Shown piece by piece: positions 54,010 to 64,000 of a stretch of DNA of 64,000 nucleotides (position 1 is the stretch's first letter; every line of letters begins with the position of its first letter). A program made the translations under genes and the position numbers. The notes under the pieces are model-generated. The model was not told the origin of the DNA, did not search any database, and saw only the letters and a program-made list of their open reading frames with translations. Source of the DNA: Syncephalis plumigaleata (lineage: Eukaryota > Zoopagomycota > Zoopagomycetes > Zoopagales > Piptocephalidaceae); NCBI GenBank assembly GCA_025201365.1, contig JAIXMF010000016.1, positions 124,001 to 188,000 of the forward strand, written 5' to 3'.

Positions 54010-56041
54010 ATGGCCACCGCTAAACAGAAAGGGAAGGGGATTTGGCAAGATATTGCTCATTATAGTGACGAGGAAGAGGAGAGTAGTGTCTTTCTTACGG
54101 GCTTCCTTAAATTTATTGACGTTCAACCGCAGTCAAAGCCGGTCTCTTTTGAATGTGGCATTTGCTATAGCAAATTCGTAACTGCCACGACTAATGCTGG
54201 TAGTAGTCGTGGACCGGTACATGGCCAGTTCCTCAGTTGTAAACATGGCTATTGCGACACATGTATGAACAAGTATGTTACGACCAAACTACACGACGGA
54301 GCCAACCCTTTTCCTTTGCGCTGTCCAGTTCCAGAGTGCCAGTATGAAATAACGGAAAAGCATGTGCAATCACTACTCACCGCAAAAGACTACGATTTAT
54401 GGAAGCGTAAGAAAGAGGAAAGCAACATGAATGGAAAGGTAGGCTGAGTTATAGTAGATATGTATATGAGGATATTGAGTAGACTAATGAATGATGAACT
54501 CACTAGATGTATTGTCCCAACAAACGATGCAGTAAAGTGTTGACTATATCCCAGTTGTCACGGGCCAATGACTGCTTGGCCGAATGCACCCATTGCCATT
54601 ATGCAATCTGTACTAAATGCACATGTCTATGGCATAATGGTAGGATAGTTATACTAGATGTGGAGCATACTGATATTAACTACTACTATTACTACGATGA
54701 TGATAATAGGCTATTCGTGTGCTCAGTATAAAGCAATACCCGATGCACGGAAAAACACCGAAGACAGCAGCGTATTAGCAATGGCCAAGGATAACAAATG
54801 GTGTCGATGCACAAAGTGTCAAGCACTAGTAGAACTGAGATACGGCTGCAATCATATCACTTGTCATTGCGGTCATCAATTGTAAGTAGTGGCGATGAAT
54901 GTAGTTGTGCATCAAGAAGTTATAACTAACACTGATACGACATAGTTGCTATAAGTGTGGTTCATCATGGAATGAAACAACCAGGCTATGCAGTACAGGC
55001 AAATGTGATCTATGGGATGAAGACATGTTGATATTGGCACAGAATGATCGAGAAGCACAACCAGTACAGCCAGTGCAGCCAGTACAAGTACAGCCAGCAC
55101 AATGGCGACCAGTACCACCAGTACAAGTACAGCCGCAGAATCAACGACCAGGAGTACAGAAAGCTCGTGAAATCAATATAAACTTCCACAACCTGCTCCG
55201 GATTCCGGAATATAGGCACCCACCATGGCTTTATGAGAGTTTGCATACTTCCAGCTGCATGTATTGTCCTGCTACATTTGCTAATATTGACCAGCTCAAA
55301 CAACATTTGGAAACTGTTAAGCACCATGATGTTTATTACTGTTGCGGTAAACTATTTCAAACCAAACATTCACTTACACGACACCGACACTCTTCAAATT
55401 GTCAACTAGAAGATGATAATCATGATCTTGAATACGAAGAATACTACGAAAAAGACTACTCCGAAGAAGAAGACTGTTACGAAGAAGAAGAAGAGTTGAT
55501 CGGGAGTGACTTTATATTATGCAATCTCAACATCTATAGAGTATTGAGAAGATTGGCTGCAACCCGATCTTTAAATATGGCGCGCAGTATATTAGATAGG
55601 CGATGTTATTACTGTCATAGACAGTTTAGTGATGACGATAAGCTGCAATATCACTACCGTAATACAGTTATGCATCCAGTTTACTATTGTTGCGGCCTCT
55701 TATTCGAGGGTGAGGATGGATTTGATGAGCATCAAGGCCGTTCATTATGCCATAATAATTACTCTAAAGTCTTTAATGGAGCTCAAAGAGAAAAGATCAA
55801 AAAGCACAATTTCAATATTGATTTGGACGAGGTTATGGCTTGTCCAGATAAGAACACAAATAGGAAATTTAAGGAGTGCCTAAAATATACTATGTGTTAT
55901 TATTGCTATGATGCATTTGAAAGTCACTATGATCTTGAGGATCATTACGAGAAAGCCACTCATGATGTATTTACATGCTGTGGAATGATATTTAAAAATC
56001 GTCTCGGCATAAAAGTTCATCAGGTTGGTGCAGATTGCTAA
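54010..56041 (+). CDS. RBR-type E3 ubiquitin ligase fused to three paired zinc-finger modules
   Basis: Four exons: 54010-54438, 54507-54639, 54710-54881 and 54946-56041. They give exactly 609 residues. RING1: CGICYSKF, CKHGYCDTCMNKY, LRCPVPEC. IBR: YCPNKRCSKV, CTHCHYAICTKCTCLW. RING2: WCRCTKCQALVELRYGCNHI, then TCHCGHQLFCYKCG; the Cys of GCNHITC is at the thioester position of RBR ligases. A QPVQPVQVQPAQW spacer follows. Then three copies of a module of about 50 residues come, each CxxC-x12-H-type finger plus a CCG-x(L/I)F ... H ... C half: SCMYCPATF..YYCCGKLF, RCYYCHRQF..YYCCGLLF, MCYYCYDAF..FTCCGMIF. An acidic EEEDCYEEEEE stretch separates modules 1 and 2. RBR ligases relay ubiquitin through RING2. 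The fingers probably bind substrate or nucleic acid. Confidence 0.9.
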
Positions 56042-56380
56042 TAAATAATACGCGTTGTAAAAGTGCTTAGAATACGATATGTGACTATGCTGTAATGTTT
56101 GCACTAAATATCATGGTTATAACATTAGTAGGATTGTTTATTAGATAGATATCAATAATGATTTCTTAGGAATAGGAATGGTGCCATTGTAATTGTTATC
56201 ATTATTTGGTAGTCATTGATTTGAACCATTCATTTACCATCAAGTCGTTTACAAATGCAATAATAATGCTTTATCTTAAAAAAAAACAGCGATGCTAAGT
56301 AATATGCAACATTATTTATTAATAAGAACAAAAGTCAAAGACTAACAATGCTAACTGGTTGAAAAACTATGTACAACGGT
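56042..56380. other. Short spacer between convergent genes
   Basis: 3' ends of the RBR and F-box genes. AT-rich, with an A8 run at 56279-56286. Nothing else seen. Confidence 0.5.
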
Positions 56381-58192
56381 TTATTCATTTGCAGTGGCTG
56401 GTTTCAACGTGTACAAATCCTCATTAGTAACGACGAGTAGTTCACGGTTAAGTTGCGTGATATTGTGACTATTAGTAACGATATCGGAATGGTAGATGAT
56501 CTCACCATTATTCAAATTATAGCTTGACAATGAGTTTTTAAATACACCATCATGCGCTTTGTAATTGACGGCAAACAGTAAATGACCAATGGCACGCAAA
56601 TAGTAGATTCTACCGGGATATGGTCCATGCTGTTGCACTTTACATAGCGATACCAGGTTCTTATCATTACTGTTCGCTTTGTTTACAAATCGTTCACCGT
56701 TGGCATACGTTACAGCCGAGATGGAATCGGTTGCACGCTCGAGTGACGGGAATGTAAACGGTCGAATCGGCAACGTGAGATCACACATACCAAGTTGATG
56801 CTGTTGATTGTAATAGCCGAACCCGACCGATGTAACAATAATACGTAGTCGCTGCAGTTTCTTATTCAGTTCATGCGTGGTTAAATCGCTAAATGGATCA
56901 TTCGGCAAGTGTTCAGTGATATTGCTCAAAGCTATTCGATCGAAATAGAATCCCTCCTCGGGTAGTATTCTTATTAGTTCCTGGCCATCGATAGTGGACC
57001 ACACCACCAGATACAAGTGTTTATCGAGCGTGATGGCAATCTCGGGGAAGCAAGGATCCACATAGGTGACATACGTGTTATACTCTAAATAGATGGTAAC
57101 CGTACGACTAGTGGTAATATCATGACGTATCACTATACCGCGTTCCGCGCCACCCCTCTCTATACCCGCGATGATAACCTCCGGCTGGATGTTCAAGCTC
57201 TTTTGCCGTTGATACCAACTCGGCAGCACGTAAACTTGACGCCCGACCAGTCCCACTTCAAGGGTGAACTCGCTCAATAGACGTTTTGGCTTAGTGGCTA
57301 TATCGTACACGCGTAGTACCTGCCAGATACCGTCCCAATTGGTCAGGGTGGTGACCATTAATTTGGCCCACCAGTTAATCTCCAAAAGATGTTCCTGATG
57401 CATGCTATCATCCGGACGTAGGATGTCCTCGTAGACGATTTCATGTTCCGGGAAGGACCACGCCCTCACCACGCTGTTGGGCTGTCCCTCAAGATAAACG
57501 CCATTGCTAACGATGCCCTGATCTGGCGAGGTGTAATCCGCGATGAGAAATCGAGAGAATTTGAAGTTATGTCTTTCATCCAGCGGTGTATCCGTCAATG
57601 AGAAGGCCTCGGCAATTAAAGGATCAAACGCGGACAATTCCGATAAACGCCAGAGATACGTTTTATATGAGTTATCTATGGACATTGTCACTTGCTGATT
57701 GTCACTGTTCTCGTTACTGCCATTATTATCAACATCAATATCTTCATCAATGAGCACGTTGTTATTGTTGTCTTCAATGTCGCTTTGCTGCTCTAATGCA
57801 CTTAGGCGGCTGCTACGTCTCCAGTAATTCTCGAATTCTATCTCCCATTCCAGTAGTTTTCGCCACTCGCTAGGATTCTTATCGGTAAACTCTACATGAC
57901 GACTCCAAACAGGATAGCGCGAGCAATAGGCGGTATACCATATGCTATTTTCATTACATAACCTATCGGGACAACCAGTTAGTCGTTATCAACAATTCAA
58001 GCGTACCAATGATAAGTGCAATAGTTACTGGTAAAAACGGCGGCAACTTGTACGCACGTTCAGCAGCGTATTTATATCTCGAGCCGTGACACACACGAAT
58101 ATACGTAGCCATATCTCGTCCGGTACATTTACACTGTTCCGGTTTAGCGAATTAGTTGACATTTCAGTTGTTAGCGTGAATTCAGAAGACAT
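56381..58192 (-). CDS. F-box protein with beta-rich substrate domain
   Basis: Two exons (58029-58192 and 56381-57962, a 66-base intron) giving 581 residues from the ATG at 58192. The F-box spans residues about 21-60: VPDEIWLRIFVCVTARDINT, then LLNVRTSCRRFYQLC, ending at the IWYTAYCSRYP that commonly closes fungal F-boxes. An acidic DIEDNNNN / DEDIDVDNNG stretch follows. The rest is beta-strand-rich, with short W/Y-containing strands (VRAWSFPEHEIVYEDI, WQVLRVYDIATKPKRL, LYLVVWSTIDGQELI), suggesting a propeller. F-box proteins bring substrates to SCF ligases through Skp1. The target is unknown. No frame breaks. Confidence 0.85.
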
Positions 58193-59216
58193 ATTGTAGG
58201 ATAACAATACAAGCGAGAATGAACAAGAGAGTAATGACGAGAAACCTTGAGAGGTTGATGGATAGATAGATAAATCGGTTACGCCGTGCCACTTGTAAAT
58301 CCATGTGACCTTTCAAAAAGATCATTAACTCTTACTGAATCATGATGACTTGTCATTTAAGCAATTCCACGTTATAACTTATAATGGCAATATCCTTATC
58401 CACTTGCTTTTTTATTTATCAATGTCAACATCCAAGTATACACTTCATTCGGATATTATGGCAGTTACTGCATAGAATATACTCATTATGACATTGTTGT
58501 TTAATCCAAGATAAATAAATAAATAATAGTGATAACTTTGATTGACGGGCTTAGTTATTGTTATGACAACAAATACGCCTATCCTACACACATATATAGG
58601 TGGCACATACTCTTGTATAAACTTGTAACATCATTGTTTATTATGCAACAGTTAGAATCTGTTTGATAATTCCTTACTATTATTATCGTACTCCGTATGC
58701 TACTTTATGTCATGCTATATTTACATGACCAAACAAATGAAGATATTCAACGACAAACATTTAGAATATATCCTTAATCGTCGTGTAAGTAACCGTGTTT
58801 GATGGAATGTACATGCAGAAGAAGCATGGACCTCTTCCCTTACCCAAGCTAAACTGATGAGATACCATTGAGTAATCAGTGAATTTTCACCATGGATAAT
58901 TAGCTAATAACCACCGTGTAAAACGGTTGCTCTACATTGTTGCCAAGCCTCGTATGCTTTGCGACAAGGCGTCGAAATTCTGCTCGCATTTCCCTACAAG
59001 CCCTTAGAGAAAGATGAGACATGGATCATTTGTTTCGAATCGTTTAATTGATGCTACGCTACCCCTCCTTGTATTAATCTCTAACTTACTACTTAGTAGT
59101 CGTGCCTGCGAGGATTTCCGTTTCTTTTTCCAGATTGCTCAAAAAAGAACACACCACACACACGCACGTACACGTACATACATTACTGCATCCCTGTCCT
59201 TCTTTATTCATTTCCT

Positions 59217-59242
59217 ATGAATGAATGAATGAATGAATGAAT
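59217..59242. repeat. (AATG)n microsatellite
   Basis: Six tandem AATG units. Confidence 0.9.
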
Positions 59243-60361
59243 AAGGAAAATCCAAGAATCGTGTGAACGTTGTATAAATAGGGATTAGAGGCAATGCCAG
59301 CGATCTTTATCCATAATCGACCGAATTAGCTCAGAAGAAAAAGAAGAACGGTTTCTACTTGCGCTTGTCTGGATCAGTGACAGTGTCAATCTACGTTGCC
59401 GGTGTGTCTCTACATGTAGAAGATTGGGGCAATATTAGTGTGCTACAATCATACTCACTCACTCATTCAGTCAGTCAGTCACTGGTCACTCACTCGCATC
59501 CATACATGTTCTAAGAGATTTGTTTTTAATTGTTATACATCATTGACATCACAATTCTTACTCTCCGACGATTCTTACTGGCGTCTATCTCTTGTTCTTT
59601 TTACTTTGCTTAACCGTTTCTATCTCCTTGAATTGTATTCTTGTTTTTTCTTTTTGCTTATTGCTCCATGCAGTACACTTTTACCGTTACCACCATTGCT
59701 GTGACTACTGCCGTTGCTGCTGCTACTACCACCACCTGCTGATTGTTTCGCCCGTGTACTATTTTTCATACACCACTCACCCGCACGCACGTCTTCTTTT
59801 ATGCACAGACAAGTCGGCACTTGTACTGTTCGGAATCTGTTACTTTTTTTACCAGTGCTACGCTCGCCTCTTCCCGTCACTCAGCATAGTACAATTTTTC
59901 TCCTTCTACTCCTTACTACAATTACAATCACTACTGCAAGCATTACCATTATAGCATTTACCGCTCTTCTATTCGTGATTTCTTGGTAAGTTTAGAAATT
60001 AACGCAGTATTACCTTGTCTGCAGCCATGCTGCAGCGAGCATCAATAATGATATACTAGTAACTCTATGCGTTGTTGCTAAGTGTGACTGCACTAGAGGT
60101 TGGCGACTTTTGCTATATCACCGCTATAACGCATGCTACTGGTGCATTATAGCCGCGCCCACAAAGACTTGAACACCGTGACGCGCACGCCATTTTGCTG
60201 GATGGTCTAGTAGATAAATGATGCCACACGTGCTACATGACGCGTTTGACGGCAACTTCATTTCTTTCCTCTATTTGCCACATTATATTCTTGTCTAGAG
60301 ACTGTTATAGATAATACTTTGCTAACAAAAAACTACATTCTCTGTCATTACTATTACACCT

Positions 60362-60362
60362 G

Positions 60363-60401
<39 letters not shown>
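60362..60401. repeat. (CTA)n microsatellite
   Basis: About thirteen CTA units in the leader of the 60534 gene. Confidence 0.95.
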
Positions 60402-60533
60402 TCCTTTCATTTATTATCCTACCTTACTTTATATTACCATTTATCACTACGAATATTGTACGGTATTCTATCCTGTGGATAATCTCACGCTGCTGTCACT
60501 CGTTCTTCTTCTCCTTCTTCTTCGTTTGCATTA

Positions 60534-61036
60534 ATGTCAATGGATAAACAGCTACACTTAGAGAGAACTGCTTCGATAAATCGTGGTAGTTACTTGCGTA
60601 AGCTGCGCCGGCGCTTCTTTCCCTCACTTCGTACTAGGAAAAAATCTCGTCAATTTATTCACGAGTCGTCTATCGGCTACGGTATGCCAAGGGATATAAA
60701 CGAAAAGTCTGGCTACTCCCATCACAATCATCATCATCCTATCGATACAACAATGTCCAAGGTAGTTGGCGTTACAAAGTTGGCGTCCTATTCTACTGGA
60801 GTGGACCCACCTGCATATACGGTTAATCCACCGCCTGCCTTTCTGCTGGGTCCTGCCAAATCACCACGAAAGCCGCCATCCTTCAAGGCAAAATCAAGCA
60901 GGAGACGCGCTTCGCCGCATTCTACCACCAATCGAATGCAAGAGATGCCGAAACAACAGGAGAAAGCCGAGCATCTAATAGTAGCCAGTAAACGGGAGAC
61001 AGTTGCAGCATCACGTGACGTCTATTTGGTGAGTTA
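60534..61036 (+). CDS. Small basic protein, unrecognised
   Basis: ATG at 60534, 167 codons. Arg/Lys-rich N-terminal part (SYLRKLRRRFFPSLRTRKKS), a His-rich patch (HHNHHHP), then Pro-rich text with PPAYTVNPPPAF (a PPxY motif, a typical WW-domain ligand) and basic RRRAS. The frame ends just after a good splice donor (TTG|GTGAGT at 61029), so this may be only a first exon. Function is unknown. The PPxY motif hints at recruitment of a Nedd4/Rsp5-type ligase, as in arrestin-like adaptors, but no arrestin fold is present. Confidence 0.5.
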
Positions 61037-61760
61037 GTACCGCTACTGTTGCTGCTAAAAGCATTATAATTGGGGGGATGAGCGAATTTGGTAGTTACAG
61101 GGCATGTATATTATTCTAAACGAGTTATTGTCGACTATTCCTCAATGCGATGTATGCCTTTGTATGCAGCACAGCTACAACTGCTGCATATTGGCGTATA
61201 TTTCCTCTACACATGAATGTGGCATTTATTATTTTGGATTGACAAATAATAATAATGATGATGATGATGATGGCTAAATAGAGTGGGTCTAGCCTAACTA
61301 ATAGGAAAATGGCGAACCAGTCACGTGGTTGTCGTATTTCTCTGGCCATTCTCGTTGTAGCCAATAAGTCATGCGAAATATACAACACGTGTTCAGCGTG
61401 GACTATCATAGCAAACTATTATGCTGTCGTGTGTCTATAGTGGCACTATAGCACTTGACCGATTGCATTAACGTATTACTTTTCCTGTCCTTGTTCTTCT
61501 GTCTACTCCTCCTCCTCCTCCTCTTTCTCTCTTGCATGTACAAACTAAGCCATAGTTCACACTCTATCTATACCACTGTCACTGTCGTGGAAAGATAGAG
61601 GTTGATATACGTTAAAGAAGTGAATTATTTGTTTGTTCATTCCTATACGTCTCTTTGTTTGCTAGTTTGTTAGTTGTTTGTTTGTTTGCTTGCCTATTAA
61701 TTTGTAATTCCTGCCTTGGCTAACGTAAAATACCTTGTTACTATTACTACTACTACTATT
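61037..61760. other. Intergenic or intronic region
   Basis: AT-rich, with ATGATGATGATG at 61255-61271, a CTCCTCCTCC tract at 61505-61525 and GTTTGTTTGTTTG near 61675. This is the leader of the second RasGEF gene, or an intron if the 60534 ORF belongs to it. Confidence 0.4.
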
Positions 61761-64000
61761 ATGAATAATTCTCCATTGGAACAAACGTCGATATCGGATC
61801 CATCTGCCGCGCCAACCTCTCATGGATCGTTGGACTGCAATTCGTGGCATTCTACAATGCAGGCGTATCAACACGGTGCATACTTGCAACAACTTGATGC
61901 CATCAGTAAATCGATCGAACTATTGCGTAATGTATCGATACAATACGAGAATCAATCGCCACGACCAAGTGTCAGCGTGAATGAACAGGATACGACAACC
62001 TCGACAGAATCGACTGCTCCGTTAAATGCGCAACAAGCGGCCGAATTATTCAAATCGGTACGCGGCTACTTGAATCAAGCCGAGAAATACCTGAACACAT
62101 GCTGGTCGAGGAGTAACAACAACTCGCCTAATAATTCGACACATTCACTCTCGATTATCGCTTCTGCTCCAGCAGCAACAACTAATGCCGCAGTGCTAGT
62201 TTGTTCACCACGTACCAGTATTAGCACTAGTGATGCAGAGGATGCGGGCGATGACACAGATGCAAATGATGGTCGTGGTGGTGGTGATAGTAGTAGTAAT
62301 ATTGTAACGAAACCTAGTCGAACATCTACCATTAAATTCGCGGAAGTTAGTAGTAAGTCGAGACGACGTGGTCGTGGATTAACCCGTAAATCGTCACTTC
62401 ACTCGGATGCCGATGTCGATACTGATACGGATTTCGATGGTAGTCGTACCAGTAAATCTATGGTCCAACCGATGCCAGTTTACAAACCGGCCAAAGCATC
62501 GCTTCGTTCCTTGTTGGGATTACGTAGTTATGGCAACAAATTGAATCGACCAACCTCACCTCCATCCGGCGAGATTAGCAGCCCGGAGATTAGCGGGCAT
62601 GAATCGGGTATGATCTATAGTGCACCGCCATCGGCACCTCTACCCGCCAATGCCTATCGCACGAGACGAACCCTCGCTCTTCGACAGGGTGATCAGTTGC
62701 GAATGCGTGGCACCAAGAGTCTCGACGCGTTACGCTTCTTCGGTAAAGAGGCGGGCACACCTCGTCCCTCCACTTCATCGGCCGATTTCCGTCGACCAGC
62801 AACGCGTACTTCAGTCAGCGATAATCCAGCTAATGTTCTACTACCGGCCGACGCCACCGATTCTTCCTCGGGTGAAGATGAAGACGACGATGTCACCACG
62901 ACTAGTACGGTCATCGGTATACCACCAGAAAGTCCATTGCCTTGCGAGGCTGATCTCGGTCTAATCGATTGGCGATTCCGTATTCCTGCTGCTACTCGTA
63001 GTTCAATGCGAATTAGTACTAATCTAAATGGCAATAATAACGGCAATAGCAATAATGGCTCATCGAACAAGGGTGGCAATAGTGAACCTACTACACCCTC
63101 CACTAATTTGGTACAATCATTATCTAGTCTCAATGTAAATAGTACGTCTTCATCACGTATGACGGTAGCTGCAGCAATAGATCAGCAAACATTACCGCGA
63201 TCACCACGTAGCGTCAATCATGCCACGATAACTGGCGGTATAATTGGTTCATCTCGTGCACCAGCTACGATCTCACAACGATCCAGTGACCAAGCACTTA
63301 CCCTACAACCGCCATTATCCTCATCTTGCTCCTCGCTTAGCGGAACGACGAGTAACACGCCAGCATCGGCCAAATCATCGATGGAGTATACGTCGTCGCC
63401 ATTGATCACCGAAGCATTCTCGCCCGATATGACGGCAAACCTAGCGAGTATGGAGGTGTCGCCCGACTTTCTACCCTCGATGTTCTGCGATTACAACGAT
63501 CTAATATCGGCACGTACCACCGACGGTCTCGCCGTGTCGTCATCGTCATCGAATCCTCATCGTCCACCCGATCGTGTTCCCATGGTGCCACGATCCCCAC
63601 TACTAGGCGCGCACATCTACTTAACCAAGGTGTTGGAGGTACAAATCGCGGAATTACGTCGTTTGCAAGCACTCTCCATTGAAGCTGCATGGCGCGAGAA
63701 CGGTATGGATGCGCAATACGAGGCTGAAGCCGCTAAGGCACCGCACGGTCTTGTTGCCCCGCCTCAAGTGTCGGAAATGCGTTCGTTCAAATCACGCCTG
63801 GTGGAGCAGCAACAGCGACGTATTACTAATACGCGTGCCGGTATGAATCATTTAGCCACGCTGGTACAAGTGGCGGCAGCCACACCAACAATTCAATCAT
63901 TCCCCTATCGATTGGTGGCCTATCAGTTGACGCTCATTGACGCCACGCTATTCTCGCAAATCCCACCCGAAGCCATCCTTTCGCATTCGGCGCGTAACCC
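61761..64000 (+). CDS. RasGEF with long Ser-rich N-terminus (3' end outside window)
   Basis: ATG at 61761, then an uninterrupted frame of 746 codons to the window end. Residues about 1-110 include a helical stretch (YLQQLDAISKSIELLRNVSI) and AELFKSVRGYLNQAEKYLNT. The middle is disordered and Ser/Thr/Asn-rich with basic patches (SKSRRRGRGLTRKSS) and an acidic SSGEDEDDD. A helical RasGEF_N-like region (IYLTKVLEVQIAELRRLQAL) starts near 63615. The catalytic RasGEF domain begins at the right edge: FPYRLVAYQLTLIDATLFSQ, then IPPEAI, matching the LTLID..LF..IP signature. Most of that domain lies beyond the window. It activates a Ras-like GTPase. Second RasGEF of the window and not a close copy of the first. 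Confidence 0.88.
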   Translation, partial: MNNSPLEQTSISDPSAAPTSHGSLDCNSWHSTMQAYQHGAYLQQLDAISKSIELLRNVSIQYENQSPRPSVSVNEQDTTTSTESTAPLNAQQAAELFKSVRGYLNQAEKYLNTCWSRSNNNSPNNSTHSLSIIASAPAATTNAAVLVCSPRTSISTSDAEDAGDDTDANDGRGGGDSSSNIVTKPSRTSTIKFAEVSSKSRRRGRGLTRKSSLHSDADVDTDTDFDGSRTSKSMVQPMPVYKPAKASLRSLLGLRSYGNKLNRPTSPPSGEISSPEISGHESGMIYSAPPSAPLPANAYRTRRTLALRQGDQLRMRGTKSLDALRFFGKEAGTPRPSTSSADFRRPATRTSVSDNPANVLLPADATDSSSGEDEDDDVTTTSTVIGIPPESPLPCEADLGLIDWRFRIPAATRSSMRISTNLNGNNNGNSNNGSSNKGGNSEPTTPSTNLVQSLSSLNVNSTSSSRMTVAAAIDQQTLPRSPRSVNHATITGGIIGSSRAPATISQRSSDQALTLQPPLSSSCSSLSGTTSNTPASAKSSMEYTSSPLITEAFSPDMTANLASMEVSPDFLPSMFCDYNDLISARTTDGLAVSSSSSNPHRPPDRVPMVPRSPLLGAHIYLTKVLEVQIAELRRLQALSIEAAWRENGMDAQYEAEAAKAPHGLVAPPQVSEMRSFKSRLVEQQQRRITNTRAGMNHLATLVQVAAATPTIQSFPYRLVAYQLTLIDATLFSQIPPEAILSHSARN

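Larger units (their letters stand above)
58193..60533. other. Divergent intergenic region
   Basis: Upstream of the F-box gene (left) and the 60534 gene (right). It has an AATG repeat at 59217-59242, pyrimidine-rich leader sequence at 59430-59980 and a strong donor TCTTG|GTAAGTTTAG at 59986 that could open a leader intron. A CTA repeat lies at 60362-60401. ORFs in the 59430-59990 stretch are hydrophobic artefacts of T/C richness. Confidence 0.4.

Noticed and set aside
59430-59990. Hydrophobic ORFs resembling membrane proteins
   Set aside because: Pyrimidine-rich leader DNA gives Leu/Phe/Ser/Tyr in all plus frames; there is no motif and the frames overlap.

Overview
The window is nuclear DNA of a fungus. 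It carries a fungal cell-wall-integrity MAP kinase (Slt2/Mpk1 type, TEY activation loop), a Ypk1-type AGC kinase, a secreted tyrosinase and many short GT-AG introns of about 55-140 bases. It also carries a full RalGAP-alpha (tuberin-family) gene, which the model yeasts lack, and an intron-rich MAPK with 13 exons. Together these suggest an early-diverging lineage (for example Zoopagomycota or Mucoromycota) rather than Saccharomycotina. That placement is inference. No bacterial, viral or CRISPR signature was seen.

Layout. 1-2158 (-): WDR48/UAF1-like WD40 protein, 3' end outside the window. 3587-4597 (+): basic Ser-rich protein with a KEN box and Cdk sites. 4986-5885 (-): decayed coding relic. 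6662-9207 (+): large Ser-rich protein. 9828-11002 (+): METTL21-family methyltransferase. 11791-13956 (+): SLT2 MAPK. 14940-17283 (+): Ser/Thr-rich protein. 19188-21498 (+): YPK1 kinase. 22425-27367 (-): RasGEF with an MIT-like N-terminus. 28960-31012 (-): secreted ricin-fold lectin-like protein, broken as read. 31571-39900 (-): RalGAP alpha. 40888-42483 (-): S-adenosylmethionine decarboxylase. 45248-47508 (+): tyrosinase with an acidic tail. 50137-51326 (-): the C-terminal third of a mitochondrial isoleucyl-tRNA synthetase with no catalytic part. 51900-52950: two strongly folded non-coding stretches. 54010-56041 (+): RBR E3 ligase fused to three paired zinc-finger modules. 56381-58192 (-): F-box protein. 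60534-61036 (+): small basic protein. 61761-64000 (+): second RasGEF, running off the window.

Functionally the window is rich in signalling: two RasGEFs, one RalGAP, the TORC2/PDK1-type kinase Ypk1, the Pkc1-pathway MAPK Slt2, and two ubiquitin-system genes (RBR ligase, F-box) plus a deubiquitinase cofactor (WDR48). Nothing suggests one co-regulated cluster; the genes lie on both strands with ordinary spacers.

A warning on the data. Many host genes are interrupted by frame breaks. Each break I could place corresponds to loss of exactly one base, usually in a short G or C run, never to a gain. The proteins on either side continue perfectly. This looks like long-read homopolymer under-calling rather than gene death, and exon ends in such genes should be read with that in mind.
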